Source: Helicobacter suis HS1
GTDB lineage: Bacteria > Campylobacterota > Campylobacteria > Campylobacterales > Helicobacteraceae
NCBI RefSeq assembly: GCF_026000295.1
Contig: NZ_AP026769.1
Location: 1,178,001 to 1,242,000, forward strand
Reading direction: 5' to 3'
Length of the DNA stretch: 64,000 bases
The notes below the pieces were generated by a model. It did not search any database. It was not told the DNA's origin and saw only the letters and a list, made by a program, of their open reading frames with translations. Below, in pieces: positions 30,639 through 39,974 of the stretch. Made by a program: the position numbers and the translations under genes. Each line of letters opens with the position of its first letter. Position 1 is the first letter of the stretch.

Positions 30639-31235
30639 CTTCTACCCCTTGATTTAGTAATTTCCACTTCTTGTTCGTTCTCATAGTAATCAACATTATT
30701 AGTGAGAGCTAAACATGTTGGCAGTATCGTTCTTATAAACCATATTGCTAGGGCTATAGGCAATATTTGGTAAGCTGTTTGTGTAGGTTAAAGCGTCAAT
30801 TTCTTTTGAAAAAAATTCTCTATTTCTTATGGTGTCAATCAGATCGTATCTTTTAGTTATGCGCCTTTCAAACCCTTCCTCATTCGCTTCATAAACACGA
30901 GAACTTTCTTTTATCTCACCATTAGCAAAGAAATTGACATCTTCTTTACTATTATCCTTATGCGCTCGTCTTTCAAAGCTTAAATACCTTGCCCATTCAA
31001 TAGGATTTCTAGAAATCATTCTTGCTGTATTGATTTGAGTTTTTACGACATAATTAGGCGTTTCTTGTTCTTTGTTAGGATTTTGTGTAGCGCTAGATTG
31101 TGGTTCTTTTATTTGTGGCTCTGGCTCTTGTTTATAAGAGCTAGTATTGATTACATCGCCATCATCTAAAATGCTGAATAAATTAGGTTCTTCTCTTAAA
31201 GTTTGAAGTTTCTTTTTGCTGGGTTTATATGCCAT
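30635..31235 (-). pseudogene. ICE protein downstream of virD4 with basic C-terminal tail
   Basis: The N-terminus MAYKPSKKKLQTLREEPN is followed by a low-complexity Glu/Pro/Gln linker and a more ordered second half (EWARYLSFERRAHKDN). A slip near 30708 (after DTANMFS) leads to LTNNVDYYENEQEVEITKSRGRR and the stop at 30635. Full length is about 199 residues. No family. It follows virD4 in the same operon. The tail KSRGRR groups it with the relaxase, ArdC-like and TOPRIM proteins. Confidence 0.55.
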
Positions 31236-32901
31236 TTTTTGCTCCTTTTAAAATTTAACTTTGGGTGTCTTGTAGAACTTCTTGTTCGCTTTCTTCATCG
31301 CCTTGTTGCATTTTCTTAAACAAGGCTCTTTTTTCTTCTGTGTTCATTTCATTGAGTGGCTTTTTTAAAATCTCATCAGTCTCATCATTTTCTTGCTCCG
31401 TGTTTTCATTCTTGCTTTTTTCTTGTGAAGTAGTGGGGTTTTCATGGTCTTTCTCGCTTTCTGTTGGGTTTGAATTTTCACTCTCTTTTTGTGGTATAGT
31501 GGGATTATTCTCGTTGTTACTTTCACTACTTTCATTTTCTGTATATTCTCCCTTATTACTTGGTTCTAAGTTAGCTGTATCTTGTTTGTTTTGATTAGGG
31601 GGCGTTGTAATTTCTGTAGTGGGTTGCGTAGGCTCTTCAACTCTTTTTCTTTCTACTTCTAAATCAATAGGCAAATTAGCTCTTTTTAAAAGCTCTTTAT
31701 CTTTGAACCAATAATTAGCCTTAAGTTTTAAAGGGGTCGCTTTAGCCCCTGTAACAATTACAATGACTTCATCTGATTCTATATTCATAATGTCTTGGGC
31801 TGTGAGTAAGTTTCTACCTCAGTAATTATAAGAAGAACTACCTCCAAAGACTAATTGATTTTTGTCAGTAGAATAGTTTTTAGATTGTCTGGTAAATTCG
31901 CCCACTTCCTTAGAGACAATCTCAGCATCTTCAGCGCTATTCATCTTAAAGACAATGTTATAATGCACCACGCCTTTTAAGATTTTCAAATCATCATCGC
32001 TATAATATTTTCTAATCATCGCATAATCTTGTGTGATGAATAAGGGGACAGGTTAATTGATTCGACACATTACTATTAGCCATAAGTTCTCTATAGACAT
32101 GCTGGTTGATACTAATAACTTTAAACAAACTCTCATAAAAATCTCTTGCTTTTAGATTTTCTTTATTAGGGTCTAATTCTAAAATAAGATTTTCTATACA
32201 CTCTGTAATGTTTAGTTTTTTAGATTTTAAATAGCGCTCTAAAACTTCTTTGGCATTTTGAGGTCCGTTCTTAATTCTTCATAATCAAAGCTCATTTTAG
32301 AAGTAGCAATTCTTACTTGATTGCTCTTAAAAACAGACACAAAGCGATTAAAGGTAGAAATGATACTTGCAAATTCTTCTTCAGCACTATTAGACCAAGC
32401 TCTTGCATCATTTCTTACAATTTCATCTAATGCCCCTTCACTTCTAGGGGCTGGTTCAGGCTCATTGGTGTCAAAATTTCTAGGGTCTTTGGGGTCGACA
32501 TATTTTTGCTCTGAAACTTGCAAATACCATAATTTTCTCGCATTCACATTAGGGATTAAAATAGGCTCATTAGTTTGTGGGTCTAGGATAATTTCGCCTG
32601 TTTTTTTATCGTGTTGATAGAGTTGTTTGTAATAACGGCTTCTTTTGTCAATCAAATTAACATAATCTCTATTTGGACCCATAGCGACATCAAAAAAGTT
32701 TGTTTCATCTTTGGAACAAACATCATACAAGGCATAAAAACTAAACAAATCTTTAGCTTTAGTACCCAATGGTCTTCGCCTTTTTCTTCGCTAATAAAGA
32801 CATTATTGGCATTTTCTTGAACAAGCCTTAGGCGTTGGTCAAAGTTCATGGGTTTTACAATCCTTTTATCAAAAGGATTAAAATAGCAAGTATTATCATT
32901 A

Positions 32902-33260
32902 AATCAAACTTTTTCTCGCTTGGCACTCTAATATTCAAGCTCAATTCATTATCCGCACTAATAGCAAAGTGGTTCATGCTAACTCTATATCTAGAAGTAG
33001 GAATGGAAGTATTAAGGGTGATTTGGTAAAGCCACGCATGCGGTTTTACCAGCTCCGCGTGGTGCAACAATCATGGCTCCTAAAGGCTTGTCATAACACA
33101 CATCTCTAAGTTTTGGAAAACCAAATTTTCCTAGAATAAAGCCATTATCAAATTGCACCCCTATCATAATCAGCTCTGTAATACCGCTATCTAAATAAGG
33201 CAAGAGCCTTAAAATAGCGTTTCTTAAAGCCCTATAATCTTTGAGTTTGTCTAAAGTCAT
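32902..33260 (-). repeat. Displaced virB11 pieces inside virD4
   Basis: 32901-33016 copies 34885-35000 (offset 1984) and 33164-33260 copies 35147-35243 (offset 1983). The true Walker A region of virD4 lies between them. The virB11 gene itself is intact at the source. Confidence 0.9.
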
Positions 33261-33351
33261 ATTAGTCCTCTCTTTTCTAATATAAATTGTAGCCATTAAA
33301 GGCATTAAAGAAATAAGCATAGTGATATAGACTTCAAATTTTAAAACTCTC

Positions 33352-33612
33352 CGGCAGAAATCCCACTCGTCTTTAGCGGGTGGGATGAATGCCACTAATT
33401 TGTGGTATAATGTCCCCATACATTCGTATCTACGGCAGGAAGTGTCGGAAGTTACGCCTTTGGAGATATGATGTGTGAGACCTGTAGGGAATGCGTTGGA
33501 GCTCAAACTCTGTAAAATCCCTACTATAGGGACACAGAGTGAGAACCAAACTCTCCCTACGGGCAACATCAGCCTAGGAAGCCCAAATGTCTTTAGCATT
33601 TGGGCACTTCAC
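33352..33612. mobile_element. Short non-autonomous IS605-family element (palindrome-ended) inside virD4
   Basis: The left end carries the stem-loop CCCACTCG-TCTTTAG-CGGGTGGG, as at the left end of the IS605 element at 42.76 kb; the right end carries a 9-bp stem GCCCAAATG-TCTTTAG-CATTTGGGC preceded by GAA and followed by ACTTCAC, as at that element's right end. Inside are about 190 bases that resemble the tnpB 3' end (GGAAGTTACGCCTTTGGAG against the tnpB GAAGTTACGCTTGTGGAG). No transposase is present. The flanks read as virD4 on both sides. The right part may still specify a TnpB-type guide (omega) RNA. Confidence 0.7.
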
Positions 33613-33835
33613 ATCTAAGATACTCGCTCCCTTATAAAGCCCTACAAACACACTTTGAGAGAAAAAATAAGCCTGTCTAAACGACTTTAAGGCATCAAAA
33701 GTGTAATAATTTGCCAAGATAAAAAATAAGGGGATAAGTAAAATGCTAAAAAGCACACAAAAGGCTTTCACAAATTGCATTTTCATGCGTTATCCTTTTT
33801 TGACTCAGTAATAGATTGTTTTTCATTAAAGAGCA

Positions 33836-34205
33836 TTAAGGACTTTTGAGATAGCCTACGCTTAATCCTAGTGTGTGGCGGTTCTTTTTAATGACATTTA
33901 AAAAGTCAAACAAATACTTTATATCTAGTCCAAAGTTTAACGGCGTGTAATTAGCGCTAACCTTAGATTTGTAAATGTCTATATTTGTGGTTATAGAACT
34001 AGGTGTGCCTCCATACAAATGCATTGAAAATTTAATCCCATGTTTTTTTGTAGCTCCAAAGTAATGCTGGTACCCCATTAAAACGCCCATATTAAAATTA
34101 GCGTTACTAGAAGTGTGGCTATAAGTGATTAAATCATCTGTAGCATTAGAGATAAGGCTTAGACTTTGAGTTAATTTTGTTCCTTTAATAGCAATTTTAG
34201 TTTTT
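33836..34205 (-). repeat. Displaced piece of the OMP-like ICE gene, with its natural C-terminus
   Basis: 33926-34195 matches 35907-36176 (offset 1981) and then continues to GLSVGYLKSP and a stop. This copy holds the end of the OMP-like gene that was overwritten at its proper place (35904). 34200-34250 matches 32215-32265. Confidence 0.8.
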
Positions 34206-34302
34206 TAGATTTTAAATAGCGCTCTAAAACTTCTTTGGCATTTTGAGAGATAAAGCAATTGATGTGTTTGCCTAGCTTGCGTTTGTTTTGATACTTTTTC
34301 AT
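34206..34302 (-). pseudogene. Small RHH-like protein between virB11 and virD4 (N-terminus)
   Basis: The start MKKYQNKRKLGKHINC overlaps the virB11 stop (ATGA). The rest is read from the matching piece at 32052-32265: KEVLERYLKSKKLNITECIENLILEL and onward to NQHVYRELMANSN. The strand-helix-helix pattern suggests a ribbon-helix-helix protein, like relaxosome accessory proteins of the MobC/TraY kind. About 90 residues in total. Function inferred only from fold guess and place. Confidence 0.45.
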
Positions 34303-35243
34303 AGGCTACTTCTTAATTCTTTGGTGGGTAAGATTTCTTGGATATATCTAGTGTTAGTGGCTTTATCAAGCACAATTTGAACAACTATATCCACACTGCT
34401 TTCAAAGAATTTTCTAGCTACTTTTACATCTAAACCACTTTTATTCATCTGTAGATTTAAAGCAATCGCCTCTATGACCCCATGCACGCTATCTGCATGT
34501 AAAGTAGAAACCATGCCTTTATGCCCTGTATTGCCAAATCTTAAAAAAAGCATAGCATTTCGTGTGTCAATCTCACCTACCATAAGCCTATCAGGACTCA
34601 TTCTCATTGCCATATTCAAGGCGTTTTCATAGGTAAATTTAGAACTTTCGGTCTTATCCACTAATAAGGATTTATGATTTTCAAACGCTCTTAAATCTAA
34701 TTCTTCGCTATCTTCTACACTCACTATTCGTGTGTGTTTAGGGATAAATTCAATCAAAGCGTTTAAAAAGCTTGTTTTTCCACTGCCTGTGCCTCCACTA
34801 ATAAGCAAGTTCTTTCCCTCAATCATCAGCTTTTGTAAATACTCATAGTCGTATTGACACACACTAGAGAGCTTGAAAGCTTTTAAATCAAACTTTTTCT
34901 CGCTTGGCACTCTAATATTCAAGCTCAATTCATTATCCGCACTAATAGCAAAGTGGTTCATGCTAACTCTATATCTAGAAGTAGGAATGGAAGTATTAAG
35001 GGTGGGGTAATTAGCGTTAAAGAATAAATCTCTAAAACTCGCTAATTGCTCCCCAAAACCAAGTAGAAAAGCTTTGTCTAAATTTTCATCAAAGACTTTT
35101 TCTCTAGTTCCATCAAGCTTATAGAGCCAAATTTCTTTTTCTTTATTCATAATCAGCTCTGTAATACCGCTATCTAAATAAGGCAAGAGCCTTAAAATAG
35201 CGTTTCTTAAAGCCCTATAATCTTTGAGTTTGTCTAAGTCCAT
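34299..35243 (-). CDS. virB11: VirB11 traffic ATPase
   Basis: 314 residues, intact, the usual size. Walker A GGTGSGKTS (around residue 153), the Asp box VEDSEEL, Walker B RMSPDRLMVGEI and the His box KGMVSTLHAD occur in the right order. VirB11 is the hexameric cytoplasmic ATPase that switches the T4SS between pilus building and substrate export. The start MDLDKLKDYRALR lies 5 bases after the upstream coiled-coil gene. Parts of this gene appear again as patches in virD4, 2 kb downstream on its strand. Confidence 0.93.
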   Translation of the reverse strand: MDLDKLKDYRALRNAILRLLPYLDSGITELIMNKEKEIWLYKLDGTREKVFDENLDKAFLLGFGEQLASFRDLFFNANYPTLNTSIPTSRYRVSMNHFAISADNELSLNIRVPSEKKFDLKAFKLSSVCQYDYEYLQKLMIEGKNLLISGGTGSGKTSFLNALIEFIPKHTRIVSVEDSEELDLRAFENHKSLLVDKTESSKFTYENALNMAMRMSPDRLMVGEIDTRNAMLFLRFGNTGHKGMVSTLHADSVHGVIEAIALNLQMNKSGLDVKVARKFFESSVDIVVQIVLDKATNTRYIQEILPTKELRSSL

Positions 35244-35247
35244 AAAA

Positions 35248-35458
35248 TTACTCTCTTTTTAACTCTTCAATCTTTTTACTAAGCGTTTCAATCTTGTTAT
35301 CCAAGGTCTTAATGCGTCTGTCAAACTCTCTTTGTAAGCTTTCACGCTTATTGATAGCCTTGCCTAATTCATCAGTGCGTCGAACAATTAAATTGGCGTT
35401 GTTTTTTAATTCCTTAGCTTTTTGAATATTACTCAATGGCATTTCTGCTTCCTTTAGT
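35248..35458 (-). pseudogene. Coiled-coil protein upstream of virB11 (C-terminal part)
   Basis: About 70 residues, KEAEMPLSNIQKAKELKNNAN to ETLSKKIEELKRE, a helical coiled coil. The front is overwritten at 35459-35576 by a copy of 37440-37557 (offset 1981). A short helical protein at this place between an OMP-like gene and virB11 could be a periplasmic or cytoplasmic adaptor; no family is recognised. Confidence 0.45.
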
Positions 35459-35910
35459 ACCACTCTTTGAACCGTTCTAGTGGCAGGGTCATTATCGTAT
35501 TTGACTAATTGTTCTTGAACGCCTGCAAAATCGGTGCAACTTTTAGCCATATGGATAAGATTATCAAGTCCACGAAATAAAATCTCTGTTTGAAAAACTC
35601 GCACTCCCACTCCCATAGCCTTTATCGGTAGTGGTATCTAGTTTGCATTTATTAGCGTCTTCATACATAGTAAATTCAAATTGTTTTCCATACAAATCCA
35701 CACAACCGCCAATATTCACACTTTTATTTTCTCTGTTAATGAAATAAAACTGCGTTTGCTTAATGGCTTTCATGTTTTCAAAGTCATAGCTGTATTGACA
35801 GACATTGTCGTTTCTAAAGGCTTGCATTTTAAAGCAAGAGCCATTTCTATCTACAATATCTAAACTCATCGTGTTGCCATTTCTAATGGGAGCGGTGCAA
35901 AATTCATAGT
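35459..35910 (-). repeat. Displaced pieces of the collagen-like gene
   Basis: 35459-35595 copies 37440-37577 and 35597-35910 copies 37580-37893, with an A-run indel in between. They replace the end of the OMP-like gene and the front of the coiled-coil gene. Confidence 0.9.
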
Positions 35911-36497
35911 CCAAAGTTTAACGGCGTGTAATTAGCGCTAACCTTAGATTTGTAAATGTCTATATTTGTGGTTATAGAACTAGGTGTGCCTCCATACAAA
36001 TGCATTGAAAATTTAATCCCATGTTTTTTTGTAGCTCCAAAGTAATGCTGGTACCCCATTAAAACGCCCATATTAAAATTAGCGTTACTAGAAGTGTGGC
36101 TATAAGTGATTAAATCATCTGTAGCATTAGAGATAAGGCTTAGACTTTGAGTTAATTTTGTTCCTTTAATAGCAATTTCTGAGCCCAAGAAAAAGCCGTT
36201 TTTAGTTTGCATAGCTTTGAAATGTTTTTGAGCTTTCTTTTTTTCTTTAAATTCTCTTTTAACTTGACTTTGTAACAACTCAGCGCTCTTTAAGGGAGTT
36301 ACTTCTTGCTCTTTAAGGGTATTTTGTGGAGCAACTTTTTGTTCTAGCTTGTGTTCTAATTTAACTTGTGGAGTATTTTCTTCTTCTTTATCACTAGGCA
36401 TAATGGCTAAAAAATCGCTATTATCCACAAAGCTTTCATTCGCATTCAAGCAACTAAGACTAGCTAAAAACAAGGCTTTTTTTAAATGTAAATCCAT
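35904..36497 (-). pseudogene. OMP-like ICE protein, C-terminus displaced
   Basis: A signal-peptide-like start (KKALFLASLSCLNANE) is followed by an acidic and Lys-rich linker to about residue 95, then alternating strands typical of a small outer-membrane barrel (GFFLGSEIAIKG, MGVLMGYQHYFGATKKHGIKFSMHLYGG). The end (FGLDIKYLFDFL to LSVGYLKSP) is found at 33836-33930. Rebuilt length is about 226 residues. It may be the outer-membrane component of this T4SS, or a surface protein specific to the ICE. No match to VirB7 or VirB9. Confidence 0.5.
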
Positions 36498-36509
36498 TAC
36501 TTTCCTTTC

Positions 36510-38758
36510 TTATTGGTTAGGGACAATCCAATTATTGTGTGAGGCACAAGAATAATTAGCATTAGGTGTTTGCGCCCATGAGCAATACTTGCCTTTATCG
36601 CTAGATTTCCAAGGACTACCAGAGCTAAAACTATAAGACATACACAAATTACCATTCCCATTAGGGCGGTAATAAGTGGCTTGCCAATTGGTAAAATCTT
36701 GCGTGTTAATAAGTTGCTTAACACCATTATTGAGATTAAGCTCTTGGCTTAAAGTGGTGAGTTCAAAATTTTTACGATATTCATCGCTCAAATTAAGACT
36801 ATTAATATAGATAGTCAAAGGAATGCGTTTGAGCGTTTTTTGAGCTTGTGAGACATAATAGTATTTATAGGTATCATACACTGCATCACTATCGCCCTCA
36901 TTTCTAGGGCGGATATATTCAATGGTTGTGCCTTGATTGATGGTTTTATATTGTGTAACCCATTTAGCTAGGGTTCTTAGATTGCCTTGAGAATATCCTG
37001 TGTAACCATAGGTTTTAGTCCAAGAACCCCAGGAATCCTTACAATAAGAAGTGGCAGTCCATTGACTACTATTTAATGACATTTCTTGAATTTCAAAGGT
37101 AGTGTATTGTGGCAAATTATCATTAGAACCATCTGTAGTGTCTAAATCGCCTACTTCTTCGCCTTTAACTGAACTTGCAACATTGATTTTGGTATAAGGT
37201 TGGACAATTTTAGGCACTTTACCCATATCAGAAGTGTAATCACAGCCTGTTACATTGTAGTATTGATTAGCTACCGTATCAAAGATACGAATTTGAGTGG
37301 GGCGATAAGCCTCTAATTTAGCATCATCAAACTGCCATTACCACATGCATAAGTTTGATAACTAAATTTCAAAGGGCTAACCACATTATGACTGATAAAA
37401 ACATTTTGTTTAGTGATAGGGTCAATATAGTATTGATTGACCACTCTTTGAACCGTTCTAGTGGCAGGGTCATTATCGTATTTGACTAATTGTTCTTGAA
37501 CGCCTGCAAAATCGGTGCAACTTTTAGCCATATGGATAAGATTATCAAGTCCACGAAATAAAATCTCTGTTTGAAAAAAACTCGCACTCCCACTCCCATA
37601 GCCTTTATCGGTAGTGGTATCTAGTTTGCATTTATTAGCGTCTTCATACATAGTAAATTCAAATTGTTTTCCATACAAATCCACACAACCGCCAATATTC
37701 ACACTTTTATTTTCTCTGTTAATGAAATAAAACTGCGTTTGCTTAATGGCTTTCATGTTTTCAAAGTCATAGCTGTATTGACAGACATTGTCGTTTCTAA
37801 AGGCTTGCATTTTAAAGCAAGAGCCATTTCTATCTACAATATCTAAACTCATCGTGTTGCCATTTCTAATGGGAGCGGTGCAAAATTCATTGGTATAATG
37901 GCTATCTGCACTAGCAGTGCCTCCATTGGCACTATTATCCCCATTAGCCCCACTTGTGCCATTAGCTCCATTAACTCCATTTGTGCCATCAATTCCATTA
38001 GCACCACTACCATTTTGAAGTCCGGGCGAATAAGGGAAAGGGATAAAGCCTCCTCCCATGCCCCCTATACCTCCGCCTCCACTCATAAAGGGGGTATAGC
38101 CACTATTAGAACTCCCACTAGAACCACTACCACTTCCAGCAATTGGGGGGAATGGGTTAGAGCCTACGCCTTGATAACCACTTGTGCCATTAGCTCCATT
38201 TGCTCCACTACTTCCATTTTCCCCTTTAGCCCCATTATTACCAGAAGTGCCATTTACTCCATTTGCACTTGTGCCATTAGAGCCAGCGTTATTGCTTGTG
38301 CCTCCATAACCACTTGCATATCCCATGCCACTTGCCCCACTCCCACTAAAACCTTTGCCATTTTTACTAGAGACATACGCACTTTTACTCACCCCTATGG
38401 CATTAGACATCTCACTATCGTTTTCACCGCCTAAGACAATCCTTGTGCCTTTTTTAAGAACCAGTTTGCTTTTAATTTCTTTAATGGCGTTTGGGGGGCT
38501 TTGTAAGGTCTTATAATCATTGCCCTTTTTAATATGCGTTACACTAATTGAAAGATTAGCTCTATTCTTAGAGACCTTGTAATGACCCATAGCAATGGTA
38601 TTTTCTTGAACCTTATTACCCACAACCACAAAAGCTTTAAATTCGCTATTTTTTCTTAAATTCCAATCTTGCATGGTCTGTATCACAAGAGCATGGCTTA
38701 TTGAAGTAACTAAACATAAACTCATCAAAATTTTAAAAACATTAGATTTCTTCTTCAT
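36510..38758 (-). pseudogene. Secreted collagen-like protein in the T4SS operon, one-base frameshift
   Basis: A signal peptide (LMSLCLVTSISHA) and a globular N-domain to about residue 120 are followed by a glycine-rich low-complexity region (residues 130-285) with collagen-like G-x-x triplets (NGANGTSGANG, GTNGVNGANGTSG) and a GGGGIGGMGGG patch. A Cys-rich C-domain follows. At about 37322 one T is missing (AATGG for AATTGG): the other frame continues GNWQFDDAKLEAYRP to the stop at 36510. Total length is about 749 residues. It follows virB10 with its start overlapping that gene's end. A surface or pilus-associated adhesin for mating contact is a guess. Confidence 0.55.
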
Positions 38759-39974
38759 TATTAACTTCCTCGTTTGATTTTTTGATTAGTGGTTTTTTCT
38801 CTTTAAAAAACTCCGCTAGAACCTCCCCATCTTTTGGTTTGGGGATAAAGATGTCTAAATTAGGGGTAATAAACACTCTGCTCCCCTCTCTAATGATGAT
38901 AATGGGGTTTTGCGCTCCGTATTGTCTTAGCATTTGATTGATAACTTGGTTAATCCCCATGCCTGTGTTTCTAGTGAGTTGCATAAGCAAGTAATCCCCA
39001 AAAAAAGGGTTGCCATCACCTTTTCTATTTTGCCTATTAGCTAAGGCTGAAGTAATTCCTATTAAAAGACCATTAGAGAGCGTGTTAGTGAGTAAGGGGA
39101 TACCATAGCGTTGAAAGTTTCGGCTAATGTATTTGCCTACTAAGCCATTATAACCCTTCACATCAGCCCCCCTTGCGTTAGTGAGCATGATGTTTATGCC
39201 TTGAGGCGTGATAATTCTAGTCCAAGCAATGTTAAGGCGGTATTGTCCAATTTGATTGTTATTATTGTAATAGCCTATAACCTTAGAGCCTTTAGGGATT
39301 AGCACCGCTCTACCCATAGAAGCAAATATATCGCTCTCTACTTGGGCGGTTACTTTTCCAGCAATTTGAGAGCTAATAGGCGTGATTAAAAAGGCTGGTA
39401 TCATTCTATCAGCGGTTATAGTTCTTAATAGCTTATGCTCATTAGTGCCGATGTCTTTATATTTTAAATTGCTAAAACTATCCACGCCATATTCCGTCTC
39501 AGGCTTAATGGCTGGTTTAGTTGGTTCTAAAGGTTTAAGGCGTGTGTTTAAAAACTCTAATTGCTCTTTAGTATGCTTTAATTTAGGTTTCATTTTAGGG
39601 GGGCTTTGTAAAACTTGTTGCAAATGCGTGATGGTGTCATTTTGCTTGTTGAGATTGCTGTTAAGATGACTATAATCTGTAATGATAGGATTAGTTGAAA
39701 CATTGGTAGTAGTTGGAGCTGTAGGTTGTGGCGTAGTTATTGTTTTGGGGTTTTCTTCTTTTTTTGGTTCTTCTTTGACTTCTTCAAAGAAATAATCGCT
39801 TAAGGGGAATTTACTTTCTTCTATGCTGTAAATTTCTTCTTTATTGTTATTGTTTGAACCTTTATTAGCAAGCAATCCTAATGCCATTAAAACAACAAAG
39901 CCCCCAACACCTAAGCCTATCTTTTTAAGCAAGGATTGTTTCATCTTGCCCTCTTTGCTATCTTTTCTATACAA
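38742..39974 (-). CDS. virB10: VirB10/TrbI-like T4SS scaffold protein
   Basis: 410 residues, intact. A short cytoplasmic N-terminus, one membrane helix (IGLGVGGFVVLMALGLLA), a Pro/Thr-rich periplasmic linker (residues 65-105) and the conserved C-domain beginning at about residue 180 (TADRMIPAFLITPISSQIAGKV) with GSKVIGYY and RLNIAWTRIITPQG. VirB10 bridges inner and outer membranes and gates the channel. It overlaps virB9 upstream and the collagen-like gene downstream. Confidence 0.92.
   Translation of the reverse strand: MYRKDSKEGKMKQSLLKKIGLGVGGFVVLMALGLLANKGSNNNNKEEIYSIEESKFPLSDYFFEEVKEEPKKEENPKTITTPQPTAPTTTNVSTNPIITDYSHLNSNLNKQNDTITHLQQVLQSPPKMKPKLKHTKEQLEFLNTRLKPLEPTKPAIKPETEYGVDSFSNLKYKDIGTNEHKLLRTITADRMIPAFLITPISSQIAGKVTAQVESDIFASMGRAVLIPKGSKVIGYYNNNNQIGQYRLNIAWTRIITPQGINIMLTNARGADVKGYNGLVGKYISRNFQRYGIPLLTNTLSNGLLIGITSALANRQNRKGDGNPFFGDYLLMQLTRNTGMGINQVINQMLRQYGAQNPIIIIREGSRVFITPNLDIFIPKPKDGEVLAEFFKEKKPLIKKSNEEVNNEEEI

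Larger units (their letters stand above)
31255..33786 (-). pseudogene. virD4: VirD4 coupling ATPase, broken by an element, patches and a stop
   Basis: N-terminus at 33786 (MQFVKAFCVLFSILLIPLFF, membrane anchor); a 260-bp element sits at about 33352-33612; then a second helix (YITMLISLMPLMATIYI), Walker A GAMIVAPRGAGKTACVALPN (about 33020-33080), and SAEEEFASIISTFNRF with IATSKMSFDYEELR at 32270-32400. The C-terminal part reads RKYYSDDDLKILKG and, after a TGA at 31817-31819, GRNLLTAQDIM and an acidic, repeat-poor tail ending at 31255. Patches at 32902-33016, 33164-33260 and 32052-32265 replace parts. VirD4 brings relaxase and other cargo to the channel. As read, the gene could not work. Confidence 0.75.

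Noticed and set aside
31255-31788. Independent acidic gene after virD4
   Set aside because: In the same frame as the virD4 C-terminus, separated only by a TGA (GRNLLTAQDIM continues virD4).
37898-38434. Plus-strand open frame opposite the collagen-like gene
   Set aside because: Low-complexity shadow of the Gly/Asn repeat; Thr/Ile/Ser-rich without start signals.
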